Of a stretch of DNA of 64,000 nucleotides, positions 10,601 through 19,767 are shown piece after piece (the stretch's first letter is position 1; each line of letters starts with the position of its first letter). The DNA is from Bolinopsis microptera (taxonomy: Eukaryota; Ctenophora; Tentaculata; Lobata; Bolinopsidae): contig NC_087072.1 of the NCBI RefSeq assembly GCF_026151205.1, forward strand, positions 2,127,375 to 2,191,374. Reading direction: 5' to 3'. A program made the translations under genes and the position numbers. Under the pieces are notes generated by a model. The model was not told the origin of the DNA. It did no database searches and saw only the letters and a program-made list of their open reading frames with translations.

Positions 10601-13600
10601 TTCTTCTGGTGTGCCTGGAATAAAACAATTTACTTAAGTTAAGCGACTTAACATACGGAGTATGCATTCTTCTGGTGTGCCTGGAATAAAACAATTTACT
10701 TAAGTTAAGCGACTTAACATACGGAGTATGCATTCTTCTGGTGTGCCTGGAATAAAACAATTTACTTAAGTTAAGCGACTTAACATACGGAGTATGCATT
10801 CTTCTGGTGTGCCTGGAATAAAACAATTTACTTAAGTTAAGGGACTAAACATACGGGGTATGCATTCTTCTCGTGTGCCTGGAATAAAACAATTTACTTA
10901 AGTTAAGCGACTTAACATACGGAGTATGCATTCTTCTGGTGTGCCTGGAATAAAACAATTTACTTAAGTTAAGCGACTTAACATACGGAGTATGCATTCT
11001 TCTGGTGTGCCTGGAATAAAACAATTTACTTAAGTTAAAGGACTTAACATACGGAGTATGCATTCTTCTGGTGTGCCTGGAATACAACAATTTACTTAAG
11101 TTAAGGGACTTAACATACGGAGTATGCATTCTTCTGGTGTGCCTGGAATAAAACAATTTACTTGAGTTAAGCGACTTAACATACGGAGTATGCATTCTTC
11201 TGGTGTGCCTGGAATAAAACAATTTACTTAAGTTAAGGGACTTAACATACGGAGTATGCATTCTTCTGGTGTGCCTGGAATAAAACAAGCGACTTAAGTT
11301 AAGGGACTTAACATACGGGGTATGCATTCTTCTGGTGTGCCTGGAATACAACAATTTACTTAAGTTAAGCGACTTAACATACGGAGTATGCATTCTTCTG
11401 GTGTGCCTGGAATAAAACAAGCGACTTAAGTTAAGGGACTTAACATACGGAGTATGCATTCTTCTGGTGTGCCTGGAATACAACAATTTACTTAAGTTAA
11501 GCGACTTAACATACGGAGTATGCATTCTTCTGGTGTGCCTGGAATAAAACAAGCGACTTAAGTTAAGGGACTTAACATACGGAGTATGCATTCTTCTGGT
11601 GTGCCTGGAATACAACAATTTACTTAAGTTAAGCGACTTAACATACGGAGTATGCATTCTTCTGGTGTGCCTGGAATAAAACAATTTACTTGAGTTAAGC
11701 GACTTAACATACGGAGTATGCATTCTTCTGGTGTGCCTGGAATAAAACAATTTACTTAAGTTAAGGGACTTAACATACGGAGTATGCATTCTTCTGGTGT
11801 GCCTGGAATAAAACAAGCGACTTAAGTTAAGGGACTTAACATACGGGGTATGCATTCTTCTGGTGTGCCTGGAATAAAACAATTTACTTAAGTTAAGCGA
11901 CTTAAAATACGGAGTATGCATTCTTCTGGTGTGCCTGGAATTAAACAATTTACTTAAGTTAAGGGACTTAACATACGGAGTATGCATTCTTCTGGTGTGC
12001 CTGGAATAAAACAATTTACTTAAGTTAAGCGACTTAAAATACGGAGTATGCATTCTTCTGGTGTGCCTGGAATTAAACAATTTACTTAAGTTAAGCGACT
12101 TAACATACGGGGTATGCATTCTTCTGGTGTGCCTGGAATAAAACAATTGTCTTAAGTTAAGCGACTTAACATACGGGGTATGCATTCTTCTCGTGTGCCT
12201 GGAATAAAACAATTGTCTTAAGTTAAGAACCTTTATTAACTAATACCATAACAATAATAAAGGACATTGACTTGAAAATAATAAAGAAAACCTTTAGTTT
12301 TAAAAGAAAACCACCAAATAAACGAGAACTCACATCCTAAGACTAACTTTAGTCTTGAAGACCTTCAAACAGTGGACACAAGAGAGGTTGCTATTGGTAT
12401 GTACATTCCGAACATGGTCCTGCAGACACCGGTCACTGTTGAACATTTTACCGCACATTTGGCACGGCATCGCACCATTACACACCTCCACGTGGGTTTT
12501 GTACCGCTTTTTATGTTTGAACTCCTTCTGGCACTGACTGCAGGTCAACTGTAAATAAGGGGTTTGGAAAATGTGGTTTCGGGGATTAAAAACGATTTAT
12601 TCTTGTTCTATTCAGCATTTTTTGTAGTCAAAAAAGCTTCTTGGTAGTCAAAAATCAAGCATAATAGTCAAAAGCTTTGACAATAAAATTGCAGAAAACT
12701 TACAACGACTTTTTTCTTGGCATTGGTTTCTACGTTATCATCCGATTTATCTGCAAAAGAAGAATAATTAAGCCACTTGTGGAGTTATGGTCATCAACTA
12801 GCTATAACTAATTGATCCACTTTGAATATTATGAAACTACTTAAAATGTAGAGGAGAATTACCTTACGTAGTCACTCTAAGGTATTACCTGGCGCTATCA
12901 AGGATGGATAATCGCTTATCAGAAGCTTTGGATTGTCTTTAACATGAATATTCGGTTGGAAAACCATGGGTGACTGAAGTAGTCAACAAATTAGTAACAA
13001 ATTAGTAACAAATTAGTAACAAATTAGTAACAAATTAGTAACAAATTAGTAACAAATTAGTAACAAATTAGTAACAAATTAGTAACAAATTAGTAACAAA
13101 TTAGTAACAAATTAGTAACAAATTAGTAACAAATTAGTAACAAATTAGTAACAAATTAGTAACAAATTAGTAACAAATTAGTAACACATTAGTAACAAAT
13201 TAGTAACAAATTAGTAACAAATTAGTAACAAATTAGTAACAAATTAGTAACAAATTAGTAACAAATTAGTAACAAATTAGTAACAAATTAGTAACAAATT
13301 AGTAACAAATTAGTAACAAATTAGTAACAAATTAGTAACAAATTAGTAAAAAATTATATTAACAAATTAGTTACAAATTAGTAACACATTAGTAACAAAT
13401 TAAACAACACTAATCGTTAACCCATCATATGATTTTCACAACACTGAACTACTTTATCATTTGATACTGATTCAATGGCACATATTATAATGATGATACT
13501 AAACAATACTCACATGTAGAGGATAACACTCAGTAGCAGGGTCTCTAGTGACGTAGTAGGGATTAGAAGGTTTGCAGAAATAACACATGCAATTCCTGTG

Positions 13601-13853
13601 CTGATTCCAGAACCTGGTCAAATATTGTCAGTTTTAATCGTTTATATTTAAGTTTTCATAATTTAGTCATTACAATTAAACCACCAACAATATTTTCCAC
13701 CTACAAAATCCTTCCATTAGTCTTTACTAATATAATAGTACTTACTGAATACTGATATAGTACTTACTGATAGAGGAATTCATAAGATGGTTTATCGAAA
13801 TCATACTGGATAGTCCCAGATGACACCCCAATTATTGTACAGGATGCAGACAT
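1263..13853 (-). CDS. C2H2 zinc-finger protein, ten coding exons (whole gene model)
   Basis: Coding exons in transcript order: 13853-13768, 13613-13514, 12973-12889, 12750-12704, 12548-12334, 4806-4755, 4072-3935, 3685-3608, 2110-1976, 1610-1263. All junctions are GT-AG with matching phases; the total is 1284 nt, or 427 residues. The first 106 residues hold no finger but have a small CMCYFC cluster. Ten C2H2-type fingers follow, starting at residue 109 (that one C2HC) and running to about residue 375. Fingers 3, 4, 5, 6 and 8 are each split by an intron, and the spacing C-x2-C-x12-H-x3-4-H is met exactly after splicing; this is strong support for the model. The tail is basic and then Tyr/Asn-rich. 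Linkers are not the TGEKP type. A nuclear nucleic-acid-binding role is expected for the family; the target is unknown. A likely 3' splice site lies one base before the ATG. About 9 of 12.6 kb is intronic minisatellite. Confidence 0.85.
1597..1728. repeat. 66-bp tandem duplication across the exon 10 splice acceptor
   Basis: Two adjacent 66-bp copies (1597-1662, 1663-1728) with a few differences. Each contains 52 nt of intron with the CTTGCTGCAG acceptor plus the first 14 nt of exon 10. The copy nearer the exon body is the usable one. Confidence 0.9.
1976..2110 (-). CDS. Zinc-finger gene, coding exon 9 (fingers 7 and first part of 8)
   Basis: Acceptor CTTCTACAG, donor AAG|GTCAGT, 135 nt, phase 0. 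Finger 7 is CTEC...HSLVH and finger 8 begins CGLCDKSFK. Confidence 0.85.
2268..3462. repeat. 17-bp minisatellite, about 70 copies, in intron 8
   Basis: Near-perfect tandem repeat of CAGTGCTCACTGCTCAC. Variants are mostly one base (GTACTCAC, CATTGCTCAC, GTGCCCAC), with several variants recurring in runs. No stop occurs in the unit, and 17 is not a multiple of three, so three long overlapping plus-strand frames appear; they are by-products of the repeat, not genes. It lies between exons 9 and 8. Confidence 0.95.
3608..3685 (-). CDS. Zinc-finger gene, coding exon 8 (finger 6)
   Basis: Acceptor TATCTTGCAG, donor GAT|GTAAGT, 78 nt, phase 0. It supplies the last His of finger 5 and finger 6 from CRDC to HVD. 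The final His of finger 6 comes from the SH that opens exon 9. Confidence 0.85.
3856..3945. repeat. Short imperfect repeat at the exon 7 donor
   Basis: Three copies of TTACCATGACAACTAC with variable spacers. Two copies are followed by ACCTGCA, and the last of these is the exon 7 donor itself. This is another small tandem duplication touching a splice site of the same gene. Confidence 0.7.
3935..4072 (-). CDS. Zinc-finger gene, coding exon 7 (fingers 4 and 5)
   Basis: Acceptor CCCTCTCAG, donor CAG|GTAGTG, 138 nt, phase 0 both ends. It carries the second part of finger 4 (ending HVTTH) and finger 5 from CEAC up to RRHRLMQ; the last His of finger 5 is the first residue of exon 8. Confidence 0.85.
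4073..4754. other. Intron 6 of the zinc-finger gene, nothing else seen
   Basis: AT-rich intron. Open frames at 4200-4442 and 4345-4605 show no domain or codon pattern and are not called. Confidence 0.55.
4755..4806 (-). CDS. Zinc-finger gene, coding exon 6, founder of the 66-bp satellite
   Basis: A 52-nt exon in the lowest-coordinate unit of the 66-bp array. Acceptor TATTCCAG at 4814-4807, donor CAG|GTAATT, phase 2 to 0. It completes finger 3 with HTRRMH and starts finger 4 with CSQ; exon 7 begins CDKTFG, giving CSQC and a perfect finger 4. Other array units share its acceptor and first 28 nt but then read GTTAAG instead of GAACGACAG, so only this copy leads to a sensible protein. Which acceptor the cell uses among so many identical ones is open. 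Confidence 0.85.
4781..12227. repeat. 66-bp satellite array, about 113 copies, built from the exon 6 splice acceptor
   Basis: Length divided by period gives about 113 units; they are highly similar. On the minus strand a unit reads acceptor TTTTATTCCAG, then 28 nt matching the start of exon 6, then GTTAAGTCGCTTAACTTAAG. Common variants are GGAGTATG/GGGGTATG, TAAGCG/TAAGGG, TTCTGG/TTCTCG and ACAATTTAC/ACAAGCGAC; the last recurs at regular multi-unit spacing around 9690-11820, which suggests higher-order copying. Since 66 is a multiple of three, a 22-residue repeat is open in long minus-strand blocks, ended mostly by a CTAAAC variant that makes a stop. Three neighbouring units near 10340-10490 read GTGCCAAG on the plus strand and have lost the acceptor AG. 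Confidence 0.95.
12334..12548 (-). CDS. Zinc-finger gene, coding exon 5 (fingers 1, 2 and the first part of 3)
   Basis: Acceptor TTATTTACAG, donor AT|GTGAGT, 215 nt, phase 0 to 2. Finger 1 is CSQC...HVEVC (C2HC), finger 2 is CQMC...HVRNVH, and finger 3 begins CVHCLKVFKTKVSLRM. The missing HxxxxH of finger 3 is supplied by exon 6, 7.5 kb away. Confidence 0.85.
12704..12750 (-). CDS. Zinc-finger gene, coding exon 4
   Basis: Acceptor TCTTTTGCAG, donor GTT|GTAAGT, 47 nt, phase 1 to 0. It encodes a charged linker (KSDDNVETNAKKKVV) just before the first finger. Confidence 0.65.
12889..12973 (-). CDS. Zinc-finger gene, coding exon 3
   Basis: Acceptor CTACTTCAG, donor CCAG|GTAATA, 85 nt, phase 0 to 1. 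It encodes SPMVFQPNIHV and onward. Too short and finger-free to be called alone; the phases on both sides fix it. Confidence 0.6.
12985..13400. repeat. 11-bp minisatellite (AACAAATTAGT), about 37 copies, in intron 2
   Basis: Almost perfect repeats, with a few changed units near 13180 and 13350-13400 (AACACATTAGT, a TATATT insertion). It lies between exons 3 and 2, beginning 12 bases upstream of the exon 3 acceptor. Confidence 0.95.
13514..13613 (-). CDS. Zinc-finger gene, coding exon 2
   Basis: Acceptor TTTGACCAG, donor CAT|GTGAGT, 100 nt, phase 2 to 0. It encodes FWNQHRNCMCYFCKP and ends ATECYPLH. The Cys pair spacing CMCYFC is not a C2H2 finger. Confidence 0.7.
13768..13853 (-). CDS. Zinc-finger gene, coding exon 1
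   Basis: Starts at ATG 13853-13851 and ends in phase 2 at donor CA|GTAAGT. It gives MSASCTIIGVSSGTIQYDF and onward, with no finger. AG at 13856-13855 is one base upstream of the exon's first base and could be a cis or trans acceptor. Confidence 0.7.
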
Positions 13854-14743
13854 CCTACAGGAATAAAAACTACTAGTTATTGTAAGTAGACCTATCTAAC
13901 AGGATCATACAGACACAGTTTAATTAGATAAACCAACAGGTTGATAGGCAAATTAATGTTCAAGTCGTGCTGTGTGATTGATACTCATAATATATTTATT
14001 TTTCTTTATATAATACGACTATTATAGTAGTAATATAATAAGACTATACTAGTAAGATGAAGATATTTTTAGGAAACTTTATTTAAAATTATTCCGAATA
14101 TAGAAAATATAGACTAACTCATATTCATTCACTGAAAACAAAGCACGTAAACATTACGTTAATATAACATGACACTTTTGGCTAACTCTTTGATAGTAAA
14201 GAACATCCCAAAAAGCTAACTAGTTCTGCACGAAGAACAAACTATCTAACATCTACCAAGATGTAATAAGATTTAACCTTAAAAACTATAATTTTACACT
14301 TATTTATTAGATCATACTTCTAGTTTCGGGATAGCCTGTAGCAGGCAACGCCCGATACTAATGTATCTACAGACTTACACAAATGCAAGTAAGTAGGTAA
14401 ATATTTCATGCTAGGCATGTGGCACCCATTACGGTAACCATCCATTGGAGTTTTTGCTTAACGCTGTACTACATTTTACACTTTATAACACTTAATTTAT
14501 CACGATTAAAATAATATCATATTAAAATGTTTAATATGTAATGATTTAAAGGGCAGAGCTCAGATATCAAAACATGCACAATACACATTAAAACAGTTAG
14601 GTCCACTGATCCACAATTCAAACTATTTTAAACAAAGATCAGTGTATCTACGTGTATATCACTATCGGAATAAGACGCACTGAATTAGAAGTGCAGTTCA
14701 TATCAGCAATCTGATCTAAGATGAATTGTAATTGTAATATTAT
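13854..14743. other. Intergenic, nothing coding seen
   Basis: AT-rich interval between the zinc-finger start codon and the broken helicase gene on the same strand. It should hold the zinc-finger promoter or 5' exon and the helicase 3' end. No conserved element was recognised. Confidence 0.5.
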
Positions 14744-17198
14744 TCAACTTCCCCACAATAAATTCGACACAAACTTCCTAACCTCATTATCGGGGCTTTT
14801 CTCCAGCTCGCCTCTCGTCATAGTCAGCTTCATTCGATCATGCAACAACATCTTGGAAGCTTCTGGTGTATCTAGACGTATGACATGAGCATATTTCACC
14901 AGTTCTTTCTCCAACTCTAAAATCTCCTCATGAATAGGTGAATCTGGACAATCTAACACAAACACAGTGCAGTAAACTCTAGCTCTGGATATAAGGAGGT
15001 ACAACTCTATGACGAACGACTCCAGTGATCCTCTGTCTGTGCCAAGTACTGCTGTAACAGGCTGGCCATTCAGCAGAGGGAATGCTGCCCAAATTATTCC
15101 TACCAAATTCTTGAGCAGCACTCATAAAAGTGAATGAGTACTTTTCATGATTTTTAGTTCCACAATTAGCTTACGATCATGGGGAGCAAGAAGTTTTAGT
15201 TTTTCATATTCCCATTTGTTCAATACACTAAAATCAGAAACGGTTTCACTGTTCAGAAAATATATAGTCGGTTTGAAACCATGAATATAATGTCCTTTTT
15301 CTTGTGATGGAACTTCTACGTCATTGCTGAAGCCTTTCATTATATTTTCTCTGAGGAAGGAGAGTATGTTAGCGAGTTCTTCTGTATTTCGTAAATTACT
15401 TTTCAGCACCATCATTGATCCTTGAAAATGTGTGGCCAATCCTTTGCTTAATTCACTTCTCTTGGTTCAACTGCTTCAACCACAACCAGAGAATCTCTAG
15501 AGGACTTGGACCCACGCGAGATGGAAGACATTGGAATAACTTATTGTAATAATATTGAACCGGATCATAACTCAGCCAAACATCAGTTTCCTGGACAACA
15601 GCGATTTTTTTAAGATGCTCCAGAAAGCTGTGAACGTCTTCCTCACTCACTGATTCCCAATTGTGAGAAAATATACATTGTCCGTCATCCACCAGGATAT
15701 GATGATCAGGGAACAAATCAAATATCAAGGAAAAGATATCTAATTTAACAATGCTTAATAAGTTTGCCAAATTGTACATTATGGCTACTTTATACAACGG
15801 TTTTTCCTGGAATGAATCTTGAACACACTTTATCATACACTGTTTTACCATCAAATATACGTCTTGTTGCTCAAGAAGTGGAGCTTTATCGGTTTGAGGC
15901 AGGTTTTCAGTGGTAAGAGGGATTGTAAGGTTATTGATAGATGCTGAATCACATGCCTTTTTGTATCTTTCAGCAGAGTACTCACCAAAGGCAAGCACAA
16001 GTATTTTCCGCTCTGACTTTTGTTCTTTTTTTGCCAGTTCCAACATTTTGCCAAGCAGTACGACTGTCTTTCCGGACCCAGCAGGATCGTTAATACAAAT
16101 GTGTTTTTCCTCACACTTGAAGATGTTCATCTGCTCTACAGTAAGGCATTCTATTCCCAAATGATTTTTGAATACTGGTGGAGCTCCCCTTATTTCTCTG
16201 TTTATAGGACCGGAGGGTTTTCTAGTGATTATCTCGGATCTAAGCACTTTGTCAATTTCAATAATACAATGTGGGAGACTGCCTTCTGGGACTTGACGAT
16301 ATAATGAACTCGGGTTTTCCTTATGCATATGAGAAATCCACAACCCTAGAAAAGTTATCTGCATTTTACCGATTGCTTCCATGTTTTTTTGGTATAATGT
16401 TTTATTATTAGCCAATAATGACCATACACCAGGAGTGCTGCAAGAGTTAATATATGTTTCCATGACATTTACATCCCACCATGCAGTAAAATTAGGGAGG
16501 TCATCCTCAAATACAATTTCAGATAAATCTTCAGCAAGGTTAGATCCACTTTGTGTCAGACTGCCAGCCTCCTCCCTAGTTAGTCCACAGAAAATTGTAA
16601 AGTCCAGAATCACTGGGAATGGGTAGCTAAGTCCATATCTTTTTGCCATTCCCTGTAAAAGTTTTACAGTCCTCTTTCTCTGCACGATTGATTCTTTAAG
16701 TCGATCTCTGAACATTTTTGGGCGGTTTTTGCTCTCTTTATTTGGGCTTTTAACCTCAAACACAACAAAGCATGAGTTAACGACCGCTACAAAGTCACAT
16801 TCTCCTTCTTCTTCTTGTGGCTTTTTCGAACAATTTACGTCATGATCGTCTACAAAATACCCATACTGTCCATGAGTATATCTAAGGTTATGTAAAACAA
16901 AATCCAAACTTTGTGTAACTTTCAAATTTTCTAAAGCTCTGAAAACTTGAACCTCAGCATGATATTCTTCCTGGCGCCTTTTTTCTAGTTTCTCTTTTTT
17001 GTTGAGGTCTGTCTCGTTACGGTGAAAGGCATCAATGAACTTAGACAAGTTAGGAGCTCTGGGAAACATGGTGAATTTATCTTCACAAAGTCTTCGGACA
17101 GTTATAGCTGATTCCATCGCATGAACTCGATTACCGATCCAAAGGAGTTTATTCATCAGATCATGTTTCAATTTGTGATTTTCTGTTTCGAAACATCC
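14744..17198 (-). pseudogene. NERD-like nuclease fused to SF1-type helicase, broken by a frameshift and a stop
   Basis: The long frame 17198-15453 (ATG at 17156 or a spliced upstream start; acceptor CCTTTCAG before 17198) has a nuclease-like region, with an HAEVQVFRAL helix then GECDFVAV and VVFEVKS matching the E...D...ExK pattern of restriction-type/NERD nucleases. It is followed by a Walker A (NDPAGSGKT) and Walker B-like ILVDDGQCI. The frame stops at 15453. Homology continues one base shifted from about 15470 (LKSNLRNTEELANIL, like helicase motif IV), meets an in-frame TGA at 15124-15122, and continues to 14744 with GTDRGS and YLLISRARVY, like motifs V and VI. Nuclease-helicase fusions of this sort are known in invertebrates, function mostly untested. 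Two lesions in otherwise good sequence suggest a recent pseudogene or assembly errors. Confidence 0.65.
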
Positions 17199-18223
17199 CT
17201 GAAAGGTCTCTAAAGTATTAGATTAATGCTTAAATAAAATGTTTAAATAAAGGCTACTCATTTTCAGGTTTTTCAGATTAAACTAGTACTTAAGTACTTA
17301 TCATTGTGGGCTTGATGAATAAATGTGCATGCTGTTAATTGGTTATGCCATAACAATTACCTGACTACAAAAATTACTAAGTTGAAGTCCCAGTTTTATA
17401 CATGTAGGACACCGCAATGTTCCACTTCCACCACATCCCTCGGCCTCACAGGGTTCACCCATCCTAATGGTGAGGGTATATTGTTATAATACCTTCCGGG
17501 AATTATATCCACTAAAACTCGGGGACACCGAGAGCTGATAATTTGCACATTTTTCCCGCGCGTTCCCTGCAGCAATCTGTCGGGAATTATCACGCTTAGC
17601 ACTCAGTAGCGGAGGTATTATTGTATTATAACTACACATTAACACAGTCAACAGAATTGCAACTCTTTTTTAGTCAAGAACTAAAGGCTTAGGACACCAA
17701 AGAGCGACACACTGGTTTTAATAATGTGTTTATCAAGTTACTTAAGGAAAATCGAATATTCAAAATTTTGGTCGTGGAAAGTTCATAATAATAATATTAT
17801 ATTACTATCTGAAGACATGGATAAGGGTAATGAGTTCTTGCTCCGAGTACAATCGGTAGCAGCGAGCATACGGCTACGTCATATATGAACGTATGCAGGA
17901 CCAAGGTAATTACACTGAATATTAAAGATCGATCTAACGACCTACGAAGTCGATCTAATCGGGAGAAACCGTAAAAAATTACTTAACAAGAATTTTGAAT
18001 AAATAAGCAATAAGCATAATTAGAGTTTTCATGTAATTAGCATAATTCTGTACTAATGTAAAAAGTTCACCTCAAAATTAATTTCAAAAGCAAAACACCT
18101 GTAACAATGTGGAAACAAAAAAAGAAAACAATTGAAAATAGATATATTATTCCGAGTGTGAATGTCTAAAAATATTCATCACCACCCTTAAAAAAGAATA
18201 AAATTGAAAAGTTAGAATGAAAT
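17199..18223. other. Intergenic, nothing recognised
   Basis: Separates the broken helicase from the ADAR stop codon. The small open frame 17396-17602 has no support. Confidence 0.5.
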
Positions 18224-19767
18224 TCAACAGGCAGGTTTTTTAATCCAAACGCCATAATTCTTCTCCTTTACAAACTTATTATAAACTTCCTTCGCCTCAC
18301 AATATTCGGTAATCCGCTCCTTAACCTTGTTATAATCCTTACACTCGGCCCCAGAAAACTCCTCATACTCCTTCAGCACACTAACACGAGCAAGTCTGGA
18401 GATGACACCCTTAGCGCACCTCCCCCGACACCCATCCAGCACCTCCACCTTGTCATCACCTGCACACCAGTTCATACTCATTTCATTGGTTTTACCCAGC
18501 TCCCTCTCAGCCTCCTGACCAGGCACACATCCCAGCAGTGGGTGGTTGAGGCGGTAGGGGGCCGGGAGGGGGATGTCATTGTAACGACAGCACACTGCGC
18601 GGGACAGGTGACCGTGGTGGTAGAGACAGCCCAGTGTCAGCGAGGACAGGTAGACGGGTTCCAGGTACTCAGAGAGGAGACAACCTTGCAGGCCCAGTAT
18701 GTTCCATCTGCTCACTTTATCACTGCAGGACATCGTTTTTAACCTTTGGTCGCCCATCATAATACCGTCGATTGTGAGAGGATCTTCTGAGGATGATGTT
18801 GGGTTGGTTCCTTGGCCTGATTCCATTTTGCTTCTCAGCAAGCCCTGTTTTTCGTTTTCCATCGTTGGATCATGTGCGACCACGTGTTCATTTGACTGTG
18901 TAGCTTCGGAAATGGGGAATATTGCGCTGTCACCACAGGGCGCGGTGCTGATGAAAAGATGAACTCTGACTTTGTGGTTCAGCCTGTATTTACCACCTGG
19001 AGTTTCCTCCAAAACAGCATCAAACGGCATCGCCTTTCCCTCCTTCCCAGTGACAGTTCGCAGCTGTTTCCACAAAAATCGTCGAAATCCACGTCTGGCA
19101 GTTATTTCAGCATGTGAATCATTGACAGTTTTACCCTCAAAGTTGATGTTATCACCATTCACTGTCCTGTTTCCTGATCCAAGGGAAACAGCGGACCACA
19201 AAGGTAAACCTGATCGTGAATCTTCGATGATGAAAACAGAAATAACTTTTCTTCCAACGGTTGAAAGATGCACGGATGCAGCTAATTTGTTGTAAGTGTC
19301 ATAGGAGAATCTCCCGACTTTACCGAAAAATCCAGTACCCTCGATCGTGCTACTATGGATAGGAGTGAACTCGTTAATCTGATCAACTAATATCTCAGGA
19401 TCCCTGGAACTCTTTTGAGAGACATCAACGACTGCCGTGGACACAGGCACAGCCCCGGACCGCTCTGAGTGTAACATTCTCAGTGCTAGTTCAGCCACAT
19501 TCTGTTTGGCCACCTTTTTGCTGGTGGCTACTGAGTCAAACGTGCGATCCCCCATGGTTAGTCTCATGTGAAATTTCTTTCGATTTGTGGGGCCAGATGT
19601 GCGTGTAATGTTGAAGGCTGGAGCGAGTCCGTTAGCTTGGGCGAGTTCAATTATAGCCGAGATGGGATTCTTGTTGATTGAGTCATGGGCTATTTTACTA
19701 CTTATTTGGATGGCACTTACAGGGTTCAACCTTGCAGTCTTAGCTTGGAATGCTGAACTTTGATCAC
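18224..19767 (-). CDS. ADAR: ADAR last exon, RNA-binding domain and deaminase
   Basis: Acceptor ATATTTACAG, 1544 nt, one uninterrupted exon for the dsRBD and the whole catalytic domain. The dsRBD has NPISAIIELAQANGL at its start and ends KKVAKQNVAELALRML. The deaminase carries HAE, PCG and SCSDK, then RWNILGLQG and GHLSRAVCCRY. The Gln codon CAA in the flipping loop is at 18814-18812. Confidence 0.9.

Noticed and set aside
4716-12212. Long minus-strand frames of a 22-residue repeat (up to 851 codons) as a repeat protein
   Set aside because: The openness follows from a 66-bp stop-free unit; the frames are broken at several units, have no start context, and the unit is mostly intron sequence with an acceptor.
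4781-12227. CRISPR-like array
   Set aside because: Units are directly adjacent without unique spacers, and the DNA is eukaryotic.
4781-12227. Centromeric or telomeric satellite
   Set aside because: It is confined to one intron and its sequence comes from the host gene's exon 6; no flanking satellite.
12355-12554. Plus-strand frames of 60 codons over exon 5
   Set aside because: Antisense shadows of the zinc-finger exon.
15910-16626. Plus-strand frames over the helicase gene
   Set aside because: Antisense shadows without any motif.
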